Assembly: GCF_030816855.1 (NCBI RefSeq)
Contig: NZ_JAUSYK010000001.1
Location: 186,001-250,000 of the forward strand
Length of the DNA: 64,000 bases
Origin: Arthrobacter sp. B3I4
Lineage (GTDB): Bacteria > Actinomycetota > Actinomycetes > Actinomycetales > Micrococcaceae
Reading direction: 5' to 3'
Part shown: positions 1 to 9,185 of the stretch, one piece after another
Layout: each line of letters begins with the position of its first letter
Numbering within the stretch: position 1 is the stretch's first letter
Translations under genes and position numbers: made by a program
Notes under the pieces: model-generated
Databases searched by the model: none
Seen by the model: the letters and a program-made list of their open reading frames with translations, nothing else
What the model was told of the DNA's origin: nothing

Positions 1-2
1 AA

Positions 3-41
3 GCCCTGCTGCGGGAGCGGACGAAGGCCGTCGGCGCCTGA
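3..41 (+). CDS. C-terminal end of an unidentified protein (partial)
   Basis: An open frame enters from the left edge and stops at TGA 39-41, giving the tail ALLRERTKAVGA. It stops one base before the convergent aquaporin gene, the usual tight packing of this genome. The composition (Arg/Glu/Lys-rich, helix-like) looks like a real protein end, but twelve residues cannot be assigned to a family. The other two plus-strand frames also read through this short stretch, so the call rests on position and composition. Confidence 0.4.
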   Translation, partial: ALLRERTKAVGA

Positions 42-42
42 G

Positions 43-1020
43 CTAGATCTGGGCCTCCCGTGTGGCCTGGGACGACGGGGGTGTCTCCCCGCCGGCCCGG
101 CCCGGAGGCGTCGATTCCTGCAGCTTCTCGCGCGCGTGCAGCACGTCGCCAACAAACCAGTCATAGAGCAGCACACCGATCATGCCGCCAATCAGCGGAC
201 CGATGATGGGCACCCAGAAATACCAGCTGAAGGCTCCGTCAACTGTCCCCGGCAGGGCCGTCTGCCCCCACCCCGCCAGCCAGGCGAATAGCCTCGGCCC
301 GAAATCACGGGCCGGGTTGATGGCGTAACCGGCGTTGGCGCCGATGGACATGCCGATGGCCGCAACGGCCAGGCCGGTCATGAACGGGCCGAGGTTCGCC
401 TGCACAGCCGTGTTGCGCATGTCGATGATGGCGACGACGAACATGAGCAGGAATGCCGTTCCGGCGATCTGGTCAACGAGCGGCCCCACGGGGTTGCCGT
501 TGAAGTACGGCGCCGGGAAAGTGGCGAAAATCGAGTAGGTGGCCAGGCCTTTCGGGTCCGCGCGTCCGGTCCCCGCCGCCTTGTTATAGGCGTCAATGGC
601 GTCGTGGTACAGCAGGTACACTATCGCGGCACCGGCGAAAGCCCCCAGCACCTGGGCAACGATATACGGCCCCACCTTGTTCCAAGGAAACTTCCGCCGC
701 AGCGCAAACGCCACCGTGACGGCCGGGTTGATGTGGGCGCCGCTGACGCCGCCGGCGACGTAAATCGCCAGGGTCACCGCCAGGGCCCATCCCCAGGTAA
801 TCAGCAGCCAGTCTCCGGCGGCCATAAAGATCGTTGTCGGCGTCTGTGCCCTGCCTGATCCTGGCAACGCTGCGACGGCCATGGCCACTACGCCGTCGCC
901 AAAGACAATTAGCACGAACGTGCCAAGAAATTCTGCAAGAAGTTCGCCCCAGGTCCCGCCCAGCCGCTTGAGGCCACTGCCGTTCCGGACCGCATTTCTT
1001 AATGGACTGATGTCACTCAT
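43..1020 (-). CDS. MIP family aquaporin / glycerol facilitator
   Basis: A 325-residue channel protein of the major intrinsic protein family, which passively conducts water and/or small polyols such as glycerol through the cytoplasmic membrane. Both signature half-helices are visible: NPA at residues 98-100 (HINPAVTVAF) and NPARD at 235-239 (INPARDFGPRL). The Asp after the second NPAR is typical of the glycerol-conducting GlpF branch rather than strict water channels. About six hydrophobic segments surround them, and the family is normally 240-290 residues, so this one carries N- and C-terminal hydrophilic extensions. The ATG at 1018-1020 has GAGGAG about 9 bases upstream. No glycerol kinase or glycerol-3-phosphate dehydrogenase is adjacent, so the substrate is inferred from the motif only. 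Confidence 0.88.
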   Translation of the reverse strand: MSDISPLRNAVRNGSGLKRLGGTWGELLAEFLGTFVLIVFGDGVVAMAVAALPGSGRAQTPTTIFMAAGDWLLITWGWALAVTLAIYVAGGVSGAHINPAVTVAFALRRKFPWNKVGPYIVAQVLGAFAGAAIVYLLYHDAIDAYNKAAGTGRADPKGLATYSIFATFPAPYFNGNPVGPLVDQIAGTAFLLMFVVAIIDMRNTAVQANLGPFMTGLAVAAIGMSIGANAGYAINPARDFGPRLFAWLAGWGQTALPGTVDGAFSWYFWVPIIGPLIGGMIGVLLYDWFVGDVLHAREKLQESTPPGRAGGETPPSSQATREAQI

Positions 1021-1179
1021 CGTGATCGGCTCCTCGAGTCATCTGCTCCATATCGTCAATTGACAACCCCAGTAGTTTTATGCTACCCCTCTCAACTTCT
1101 CCTGTCGGGAAGTCGCGCTCCTCGCTAGACTGGAAGTGCGCCGCATAGACGCAGATTTCGTTTCGGGAAGGGAACGATC

Positions 1180-1581
1180 ATGAGTGACAGCAGCGGCATT
1201 AACACCCCGGACCGGTCTGGCTCGGACGCGGAGCCCGAGGAAAAAGACCTGCGCGGCAGGTACGTTGAGGGCAACTTCGGGAAGGCCGGCGCCGAACGCG
1301 GCCGCCGCGCCGATGACGAAGAGGGTCAATACATCGAAGGCAACTACGGTGAAGCCGGCAGTGAAGGCGGGATCCCCGAGCCGCTGGGTGACAAAGCCCG
1401 CGAATCGGGCCGGTACGTAAAGGCCAACTACGGCCAGGCCGGATCGGTTCCCGGACGGACAGCCGAATCGGAGATCGGCCGGTACTCGGAAGGTAACTAC
1501 GGGGCGGACGGCACGGTGGATCCCACGCGCAAAGCCCATACCGGCAAAGAGGCGAAACCAGAATCAACCGACCCGCAGTAG
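1180..1581 (+). CDS. Small acidic protein with four GNYG-type repeats
   Basis: A 133-residue, hydrophilic, Gly/Glu-rich protein with no signal peptide or membrane segment. Four copies of an 11-residue motif are visible: RYVEGNFGKAG (27-37), QYIEGNYGEAG (50-60), RYVKANYGQAG (78-88) and RYSEGNYGADG (101-111). They are separated by variable charged linkers, with a start-to-start spacing of 23-28 residues. I do not recognise a named domain. The regular Tyr-x-x-x-Asn-Tyr-Gly pattern in a disordered background suggests a flexible repeat protein, perhaps stress- or desiccation-related, but that is conjecture. The ATG at 1180 follows a strong GGGAAGGGA ribosome-binding site. It is transcribed divergently from the aquaporin. 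Confidence 0.8.
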   Translation: MSDSSGINTPDRSGSDAEPEEKDLRGRYVEGNFGKAGAERGRRADDEEGQYIEGNYGEAGSEGGIPEPLGDKARESGRYVKANYGQAGSVPGRTAESEIGRYSEGNYGADGTVDPTRKAHTGKEAKPESTDPQ

Positions 1582-1619
1582 GTGCCTTTTCCACCCCTCA
1601 GAACAACAGCAGGTGCCCC

Positions 1620-2030
1620 TCAGCCGACCGGATCGGCCGGCTCGTATCCGATGAGCCAGTGCAGTCCGTGTCGGTCTACGACCTGCCCGTCTGAAGCGCC
1701 CCACGGCTTCGGCGCCAGGGGGTCGACCACCCGGCCGCCGGCGGCGAGTTTGTCGAACCAGTCGTGGAGCGTCGCCGGTTCGGCGGTGCCCAGCAGGGAC
1801 AGCATGAGGCCCTCGCAGCGCACAGTTTTCTCGCCTGCCGCCGCGTCCGATCCGGCCAGCGCCACCGCGCCCCGAAGTTCCCCGTGGGCGATGGCCTCCG
1901 GCGGCCCGTCGCTGCGGCTGAAGTCCTCATAGGTGAACAAGGCAAGCTCCCCGCCGAAGATATCAGCGTAGAAGCCGAGCGCTTCCCGCGCCGTACCGGG
2001 GAAACTGACGTAGATCTGCAATGCCGACAT
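1620..2030 (-). CDS. VOC family protein (PhnB/glyoxalase-like)
   Basis: A 136-residue protein of the vicinal-oxygen-chelate superfamily, closest to the PhnB / 3-demethylubiquinone-methyltransferase-like group. It opens with the beta strand ALQIYVSFPGTAREALGFYA, typical of PhnB-like proteins, and ends with VDRHGLHWLIGYEP, the usual C-terminal strand. Members adopt paired beta-alpha-beta-beta-beta modules; many bind a metal, but the reaction here cannot be read from sequence. I chose the ATG at 2028-2030 (MSALQIY); a GTG six bases upstream is also possible and neither has a clear ribosome-binding site. It is convergent with the GNYG-repeat gene. Confidence 0.8.
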   Translation of the reverse strand: MSALQIYVSFPGTAREALGFYADIFGGELALFTYEDFSRSDGPPEAIAHGELRGAVALAGSDAAAGEKTVRCEGLMLSLLGTAEPATLHDWFDKLAAGGRVVDPLAPKPWGASDGQVVDRHGLHWLIGYEPADPVG

Positions 2031-2119
2031 GCGCACAGCCTACACACCGGTTCCTTCTGCGGGGTGAGGGACATCATGTGTGGGATCGGTAACCTTTCGC
2101 CCCGCAAGCGGAAAATCTG

Positions 2120-2134
2120 ACATACTCTGTATGT
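2120..2134. promoter_or_regulatory. Operator-like inverted repeat ACATAC-TCT-GTATGT
   Basis: A perfect 6-bp inverted repeat with a 3-bp spacer lies in the 260-bp region between the divergent VOC gene and the ABC ATPase gene. The symmetry and AT-rich arms in a GC-rich background suggest a repressor site. No cognate regulator is encoded next to it. The rest of this intergenic stretch shows no gene. Confidence 0.35.
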
Positions 2135-2293
2135 GACGCGGCGCACAGCTACCGTGCGGCGTCGCTTGCTACTCCTCGGCTTCGGCCGGGGAGTACGCGT
2201 GACCGGCCCAGCCGGAAGCGTCATAACTGGATACTAAGAACCATTCACTACGGATCGTCCGGCACGTACCTGCCGGTGAAGGGATTGATAACT

Positions 2294-3376
<1,083 letters not shown>

Positions 3377-3394
3377 CGCCACGGCTCTTGCGGT

Positions 3395-3443
3395 GGCGGT
3401 CCTCCTACGGGGGGGCCGCCGTCGGCCTTTAACCGGTCTTTTT
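3395..3443 (+). terminator. Putative terminator after the ABC ATPase gene
   Basis: A GC-rich hairpin (GGCGG ... CCGCC, arms 3395-3399 and 3416-3420, with further GC pairing inside) follows the stop codon. A T-run (TCTTTTT) lies about 20 bases beyond it, rather far for a classic intrinsic terminator. Confidence 0.5.
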
Positions 3444-3478
3444 AGGCGTGCCCCGCTCCGGTACGGGAGAATTGCCTC

Positions 3479-4910
3479 ATGACCGAGGAAAACCGCATGA
3501 GCGAGGACAACGGTGCCCAGTGGCACGACGAACCGACTGATTACGGACAGATCGGCAAACTGCCCCGGTACGTCGCCGCCAGCGCCAACGACGGCAAGGG
3601 CCTGTCCAGCTCGCTGAGCATCACGGCCGCCGCCACCGACCCGGAGCTGCTGGACCTGCCCTGGCACATCGCCCTGGAGGACTGGCCCGCCGACTACCTC
3701 GCGGCGCTCCCCCGCGGCATTTCCCGGCACATCGTGCGTTTCGCGCACCTCGGCGGATCCGTAATCGCGATCAAGGAAACCTCGGAACACATCGCCCGGC
3801 ATGAGTACCACATGCTGCGCAAGCTGGCCCGGCTGGATGTCCCGTGCGTGGAGCCGGTGGCGGTCATCACCGGCCGCACCACCCCGGAAGGCCGGCCGCT
3901 GAACCCCGTGCTGGTCACCCGGCACCTGAAGTTTTCGATGCCGTACCGCGCGCTGTTCTCCCAGATGCTGCGCAAGGACACCCTGACCCGCCTGATCGAC
4001 CGCGCAGGCCCTGCTGCTGGTCCGGCTGCACCTGATCGGTTTCTACTGGGGCGACGTCTCGCTCTCCAACACCCTGTTCCGCCGCGACGCCGGCGCGTTC
4101 GCCGCCTACCTCGTGGACGCCGAGACGGGAGAGCTGTACCCGGACCTGTCCACCGGGCAGCGCGAGTACGACCTCGAAATCGCCCGGGTCAACATCGCCG
4201 GGGAACTCATGGACCTGCTCGACGGCGGCCTGATCGAGGAGAAAGTGGACCCGGTCGCGACCAGCGAGCTGATCATGGAAAGCTACCGGCGTCTCTGGGC
4301 GGAGCTGACGGAGAAGGAATCCTTTGAGATCGGCGAGCGCTGGCGGGTGGCCGCGCGCATCCGGCGGCTCAACGAACTCGGCTTCGACGTCGAGGAATAC
4401 GCGATCAAGACCACCCAGAACGGCTCCACGATCCAGCTCCAGCCCAAGGTGGTGGACGCCGGTCACCACCAGCGCCGGCTGCTGCGCCTGACCGGCCTGG
4501 ATGCGCAGGAGAACCAGGCCCGCCGGCTGCTCAACGACATGGACTCGTTCCGCGCGGACAACAACCCGGGCATGGACGAGGAGTACAGCGCGCACCTCTG
4601 GCTGAGCCAGATCTTCGAGCCGATTGTCCGTTCCATCCCCCGCGACCTGTCCGGCAAGCTGGAGCCGGCCGAGGCCGTGCACGAGATCCTTGAGCACCGC
4701 TGGTACATGTCGGAAAAGGAGAACCGGCACATCCCGCTGGCCGAGGCGGTGCAGTCCTACATCGATTCCGAGCTCCGGCACCGCCGGGATGAGGCAGCGA
4801 TCATGCTCAACCCGGACACCGAGCTGCTCAAGATCCTTGAGGTCGAGACCGAGGAGTCCCGCTACGGCGACGACGAGGCGGACGACGAATACCCGGACGC
4901 CGACGACTGA
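3479..4910 (+). pseudogene. DUF4032 protein (kinase-like), interrupted by a single-base frameshift
   Basis: Two overlapping frames together encode one DUF4032 protein. The first begins at ATG 3479 (MTEENRMSEDNG, GGGAG upstream) and is good up to LTRLID near base 4000. The homologous continuation is in the next frame (ALLLVRLHLIGFYWGD and onward) and runs to TGA 4908-4910. Removing one base, most simply a duplicated C at 4000/4001, restores LIDAQALLLVRLHLIGFYWGD and a 476-residue protein, about the family's usual size. The restored part holds WGDxSLSNTLF and YLVDAETGE, which resemble the catalytic loop and metal-binding Asp of kinase-like folds. As written, the first frame ends in unrelated residues near 4327 and loses that core. 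DUF4032 function is unknown. It is either a genuine lesion or a sequencing indel. Confidence 0.85.
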
Positions 4911-4925
4911 TCATCCCGGGCTGGG

Positions 4926-6296
4926 CTAGATCGCCTTGCCCGGGTTCAGGATCCCGGCCGGGTCGAAGAGCTCCTTGATCCGGCGCTGCAGTTCACGCAC
5001 CGGTTCCTTTTGCTCCAGCCCCAGCCAGCGCAGCTTGTACTGCCCGACGCCGTGTTCACCGGTGATGGTGCCGCCCATCGCGAGCGCCACTGTCACCGAA
5101 TCGTCCAACGCGGCGCCAAGGCGCTCCATGGCCCCGGCTTCCACCTCATTTCCGGACCGGTCCACCCAGAACGTCGGGTGCAGGTTCCCGTCGCCGGCGT
5201 GCGCCACCACCTTGAGCTTGACCGCGTGTTTCACGGCCATCGCTTCCAGCTCCGCGACGTAGTCCACCAGCCGTGAGCGGGGTACGGCAACGTCTTCGCC
5301 CACCCGGTATTCGTCGTGGGACTCCGCGCCGCGGCTGTGCCGGCGCAGTTCGACAAGCTGCTCGGCCTCGGCGTCGGCCTCCATGGTGACCACCGCGCCG
5401 CCGGCGGCGAGCAGCGGCCGGATCGCGGCTGCTTCCGCCGCGGCGCCGAAACCGTCGGTCTGGATCAGCAGCAGGGAGGCACCCCGCGACGCCAGGTCCG
5501 ACCCGTGGGCAGCGTCGAGCTGTGCCAAGGTTCCGCTGTCAAGCAGTTCCATGATGGCCGGCTGCACCCGGGCGTTCCCCACCGCGAGGACCCCGGCGGC
5601 GGCGCTGCGGAAGTCCGGGTAGAACGCGGCGACGGTATGGACCTCCCGCGGCAGGTACTTGAGCCGGACGGTGACGCCGACGACGATCCCGAGGGTCCCC
5701 TCGGACCCCACGAACAGCCCGGTGAGATCGTAACCCGCCACTCCTTTAAAGGTCTGGTGGCCGGTGTGGATGAGGGTGCCGTCGGCGAGCACGACGTCGA
5801 GCGCCAGCACGGAATCCCGGGTGACGCCGTACTTCGCGCAGCGCAATCCGCCGGCGTTCGTGGCGACGTTGCCGCCGACCGTGGACATCCGGTAACTGGC
5901 CGGGTCCGGAGCGAACATCAGGCCATGGACCGCCGCGGCAGCGTTCAGTTCGGCGTTGACGACGCCGGGTTCGACGACGGCGGTCTCGTCGTCGGGGTTG
6001 AGGTCCAGGATGCGGTTCATCCGTTCCAGGCTGAGCACCACGCAGCCTTCGCTGGCGTGCGCGCCGCCGGATACACCGGTCCCGGCGCCGCGGGCAACCA
6101 GCGGAACCCGCCGGGCGGCGCAGGCCCGGACCACCAACTGGACGTCCGCGACGGACTCGGCGTGGACAACGGCCTGCGGCAGCCGGTAATCCAGCACCGG
6201 CGCCTGGTCCACGGCGTAGGCGGCGAGGGTAGCTTCATCCACGGCGACTTTCGCCCCGCCCAGGGCGGACTCCAGCTCCTCAACGATGCTGCGCAT
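4926..6296 (-). CDS. FAD-linked oxidase, GlcD-like (glycolate / D-lactate type)
   Basis: A 456-residue FAD-binding oxidoreductase of the PCMH/vanillyl-alcohol-oxidase fold, related to glycolate oxidase subunit GlcD and D-lactate dehydrogenases; it would oxidise a 2-hydroxy acid and pass electrons onward. Visible features are the flavin-binding stretch VPLVARGAGTGVSGGAH, the second FAD segment STVGGNVATNAGGL, GSEGTLGIV, and the C-terminal cap with AHAGDGNLHP and GGTITGEHGVG. It ends FDPAGILNPGKAI, a typical family terminus. I start at ATG 6294-6296 (MRSIVEELE), preceded by GGAG, because the frame upstream overlaps the amylase gene and is not protein-like. No GlcE or GlcF subunits are adjacent. 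It lies 49 bases downstream of the amylase gene on the same strand and may be read from the mal operon. Confidence 0.88.
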   Translation of the reverse strand: MRSIVEELESALGGAKVAVDEATLAAYAVDQAPVLDYRLPQAVVHAESVADVQLVVRACAARRVPLVARGAGTGVSGGAHASEGCVVLSLERMNRILDLNPDDETAVVEPGVVNAELNAAAAVHGLMFAPDPASYRMSTVGGNVATNAGGLRCAKYGVTRDSVLALDVVLADGTLIHTGHQTFKGVAGYDLTGLFVGSEGTLGIVVGVTVRLKYLPREVHTVAAFYPDFRSAAAGVLAVGNARVQPAIMELLDSGTLAQLDAAHGSDLASRGASLLLIQTDGFGAAAEAAAIRPLLAAGGAVVTMEADAEAEQLVELRRHSRGAESHDEYRVGEDVAVPRSRLVDYVAELEAMAVKHAVKLKVVAHAGDGNLHPTFWVDRSGNEVEAGAMERLGAALDDSVTVALAMGGTITGEHGVGQYKLRWLGLEQKEPVRELQRRIKELFDPAGILNPGKAI

Positions 6297-6345
6297 GCGT
6301 TCTCCAGTTCTCCATTGAATCCGGTCTTCAGTTCCGGCCTTCAGT

Positions 6346-8217
6346 CTAAGGCGGCGGCACCCGGACTCCGGGCAGCAGCCAGACGGCAGCCGCCGGACCC
6401 CCGGCGCGGATGAGCACGTCCTCAGTTGCCACGCCGATCTCGCCGTGGCTAAACACCGGCGGGTGGGCGAGTCCGGCGAGCTGGCTGGAGGAGAGCAGGC
6501 CGGCGGCGAGGCCGACATCGGCGGCCGCCCGGGCCACGACCACCAGTACCGCGCTGTCCGCGCTCTCCCGGATGAAGGCCAGCGCGTCCCCTTCGGCGTG
6601 CAGCCAGCGGATTCCGCCGCCGGTCAGCGCCGGCTGCTGCCGGCGCAGCGCGGCAAGCGCCGCGTACATGCCCCGCAGGTCGCGCAGGATGCGGTCCGGG
6701 TCGGTCCACGGCATGGGCGTCCGGGAGGATTCACCGTTGTCGCCCTTGAGCCCGAATTCGTCCCCGGCGAACATCACCGGTACGCCGGGCAGGCTGAACA
6801 TCAACACCGCCCCCAGCCGCTGGCCGCCGTCGATCATCACCGTCGCGGCGCGGGCGGTGTCGTGGCTGTTGAGGGCATTCATGTTTTGCCGGCGGACATC
6901 CCAGCTGAATGCCGCCGCGAGGTCCTGGTGCGTGGCGAGGAACTCCTCGGCATCGATCCGGTGCGGTCCGGGCAGCGGCGTGCCGAAGAAGTTGACGTGC
7001 GCGGCGTCGTTGCCGGCGAGCCAGGCCCACAATGGCCGGGTGAAGTTGGAGTACGTCATGGCGCCGTGCCAGTGCTCGCCGCTGAAGTCTGGGGCGGCAT
7101 CGTTGGTCGCCTCGGCAAGCAGCGCGGCGTCCGGGTTGATTTCCCGGACCCGCTTCGCGATCAGCCTGGCCACTTCCTGGTTGAGGTCGGTCCCGCCCAG
7201 CCGGCCGGTCATGTTCCCGACATCGATCCGCCAGCCGTCCAGGTTGAACGGCGGCCGGAGCCAGCGGGCCACGGGGGAATCGTCGTCGAGGACGAACCTT
7301 TCCCGCAGGGCGTCCGAGCCCCAGTTGAGTTTCGGCAGTGACGCGACGCCGTACCAGGCCTCGTAGCTGCTGTGGTCGGCGTTGAAGTAGTAATAGCCGG
7401 CTTCCTCGGACTCCGGCACGGTGAGGGCGCGCTGGAACCACTCGTGCGCCGCGCCGGAGTGGTTGGCGGTCAGGTCCCCCAGCACTTTGAGGCCGCGGGC
7501 ATGGGCTGCCTCGACCAGTTCCATTAGGGCCTGGTCGCCGCCCAGCAGCGGGTCCACCGCAGCGAAGGTGGCGGCGTCGTAGCGGTGGTTGGAGCGGGCT
7601 GGGAAGAACGGTGTGAGGTAGATGATGTCCGCCCCCAGCGCCTGGATGTGGTCCAGCTGCTCGGTGACTCCGTGCAGGTCCCCGCCGTAGAACTGCAGGG
7701 GCGTCTGCTCCGAGGAGCCCTGCACCGGCGTGCTGTCCCAGTCGGCAGGCACGGCCCAGTCCGGCGGGGTGTGCTCCGAGGCCCGGGATGAGCGCGCAAA
7801 CCGGTCCGGGAAGACCTGGTACAGCGTCCCCCGGCGCAGCCACGGGGGCGCGGCCGGGAATGTGGTCAGCCGGAAGTCGGCGTAGTCGGAAACATCCCGG
7901 CTGAACAGGCCCTGCGCGTTGAGGTTCCAGTAGCGGCCGCCGGATTCGAGCAGGAACCGGTAGCGGAGCACCGGGTTGGTCATCGTCGTCTCGGCTTCCC
8001 ACCAGGCCCAGCCGTCCGCCGCGCCGAGCCCGGCGGCGGCGTCGTAGCGGGGTTCGCCGTCGTGCACGGAGCGCAGCCACACCCGGTCCGCGCTGCCCCA
8101 CACTTCCGGGATGCGGAGGCGGAGCCGGACCGGAGCCTCGAGCGCGGTCTGCTGCGGGGCGTGCAGCTCCGAGCCGTCGTGGTGTGGAAGCGGTCCGGCG
8201 GCCGCGGCACCGGACAT
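6346..8217 (-). CDS. GH13 alpha-amylase family protein (cyclomaltodextrinase / neopullulanase-like)
   Basis: A 623-residue glycoside hydrolase of family 13 that should cleave alpha-1,4 (and perhaps alpha-1,6) bonds in maltodextrins. There is no signal peptide, so it acts in the cytoplasm on imported sugars. An N-terminal beta-sandwich of about 130 residues precedes the barrel that begins TLYQVFPDRF. The catalytic residues are present: Asp332 in GWRIDV, Glu369 in LLAEAT and Asp453 in NSHDTAR. FNLDGWRIDVGNMTGR is typical of the neopullulanase/maltogenic amylase branch. The ATG at 8215-8217 lies 2 bases after the malG stop, so translation is probably coupled to the transporter genes. The exact product specificity cannot be read from sequence. 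Confidence 0.9.
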   Translation of the reverse strand: MSGAAAAGPLPHHDGSELHAPQQTALEAPVRLRLRIPEVWGSADRVWLRSVHDGEPRYDAAAGLGAADGWAWWEAETTMTNPVLRYRFLLESGGRYWNLNAQGLFSRDVSDYADFRLTTFPAAPPWLRRGTLYQVFPDRFARSSRASEHTPPDWAVPADWDSTPVQGSSEQTPLQFYGGDLHGVTEQLDHIQALGADIIYLTPFFPARSNHRYDAATFAAVDPLLGGDQALMELVEAAHARGLKVLGDLTANHSGAAHEWFQRALTVPESEEAGYYYFNADHSSYEAWYGVASLPKLNWGSDALRERFVLDDDSPVARWLRPPFNLDGWRIDVGNMTGRLGGTDLNQEVARLIAKRVREINPDAALLAEATNDAAPDFSGEHWHGAMTYSNFTRPLWAWLAGNDAAHVNFFGTPLPGPHRIDAEEFLATHQDLAAAFSWDVRRQNMNALNSHDTARAATVMIDGGQRLGAVLMFSLPGVPVMFAGDEFGLKGDNGESSRTPMPWTDPDRILRDLRGMYAALAALRRQQPALTGGGIRWLHAEGDALAFIRESADSAVLVVVARAAADVGLAAGLLSSSQLAGLAHPPVFSHGEIGVATEDVLIRAGGPAAAVWLLPGVRVPPP

Positions 8218-8219
8218 GC

Positions 8220-9185
8220 CTAGCCCTTCACCGAACCAGCCGTCAGGCCGCTGACGATGTAGCGCTGCAGGAACAGGAACAAGGCCATCACCGGCAGCGC
8301 CGAGATCACTGCGCCGGCGGCAAAGACGCCCCAGTTTTCGGAGCGCTGCTGCGCCACGAAGGAGTAGAGCCCGACGGCGAGGGTCTGGCTGTCCGGGTCG
8401 GTGAGCACCACGGACGCGATCACGAATTCACCCGAGATGGAGATGTAGGTCAGGAGCCCGACGACGGCCAGGATGGGCGTGACCAGCCGCATAATGATGC
8501 CGAAGAAGATCTGGGTGTGGCTGGCGCCGTCGATTTTGGCCGCCTCATCCAGGGACTGCGGCACGGTGTTGAAGAACCCGTACATGAGGTAGGTGTTCAC
8601 GCCGAGGGCACCGCCGAGGTAGACCATGATCAGGCCGAGCTGGCTGCCCAGGCCCAGCGCCGGAATCACCTCGGAGATGCCGCTGAGCAGCAGGAAGATC
8701 GCGACCACGGCGAGCAGTTGCGGGAACATCTGCAGCAGCAGCAGGCTCAGCAGGCCCACACGCCGGCCGGTGAACCGCATCCGGGAGAACGCGTAGGCCG
8801 CCATCGCGCCGAGGAAGACGGTGGCCACGGAGGTCACCCCGCCCACCACCAGGGTGTTCAGGAACCAGCGTGCGAACGGCCGGGAGGGGATGTTGAACAG
8901 CGCGGCGAAGTTGCCGAAGTCGATCTTGCTGAACAGCGCGTTGGATCCCACCAGGGTGCCGGTGGAGTTCAGGGCTGCGGACAGCACGTAGAGCAGCGGG
9001 AAGACGGCGAAGACGGTCACAGTGACGCCGACCAGGTGCCGCCAGCCCTTGTCTTTGAACCATGCTCCGAAAGGGCGCCTGCGGTGCAGCGACCTGAGGT
9101 GGGCGACATCGGTGGTGCCACCGACGGCGGTGGGGTGGTCCGTCGTCGTTGCCGGCGGAGCGGTGCGCGGTGCTGGCCCGTTCAT
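8220..9185 (-). CDS. malG: Maltose/maltodextrin ABC transporter permease MalG
   Basis: A 321-residue inner-membrane permease with about six transmembrane helices, of the MalG type. The cytoplasmic coupling helix carries the EAA motif DEAAKIDGASHTQIFFGI. The protein ends IVSGLTAGSVKG, and the short hydrophilic C-terminal tail after the last helix is typical of MalG, where it contacts the ATPase. A Pro/Thr-rich N-terminal extension of about 45 residues precedes the first helix. Its ATG (9183-9185) overlaps the malF stop by four bases (ATGA), a sign of translational coupling. With MalE and MalF it should import maltose or maltodextrins. No ATPase gene is in this operon. Confidence 0.92.
   Translation of the reverse strand: MNGPAPRTAPPATTTDHPTAVGGTTDVAHLRSLHRRRPFGAWFKDKGWRHLVGVTVTVFAVFPLLYVLSAALNSTGTLVGSNALFSKIDFGNFAALFNIPSRPFARWFLNTLVVGGVTSVATVFLGAMAAYAFSRMRFTGRRVGLLSLLLLQMFPQLLAVVAIFLLLSGISEVIPALGLGSQLGLIMVYLGGALGVNTYLMYGFFNTVPQSLDEAAKIDGASHTQIFFGIIMRLVTPILAVVGLLTYISISGEFVIASVVLTDPDSQTLAVGLYSFVAQQRSENWGVFAAGAVISALPVMALFLFLQRYIVSGLTAGSVKG

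Noticed and set aside
6297..6518. 74-codon N-terminal extension of the FAD oxidase
   Set aside because: It overlaps the amylase 3' end, and its Cys/Ser/Pro/Arg-rich sequence does not resemble the family; GGAG precedes the ATG at 6296.
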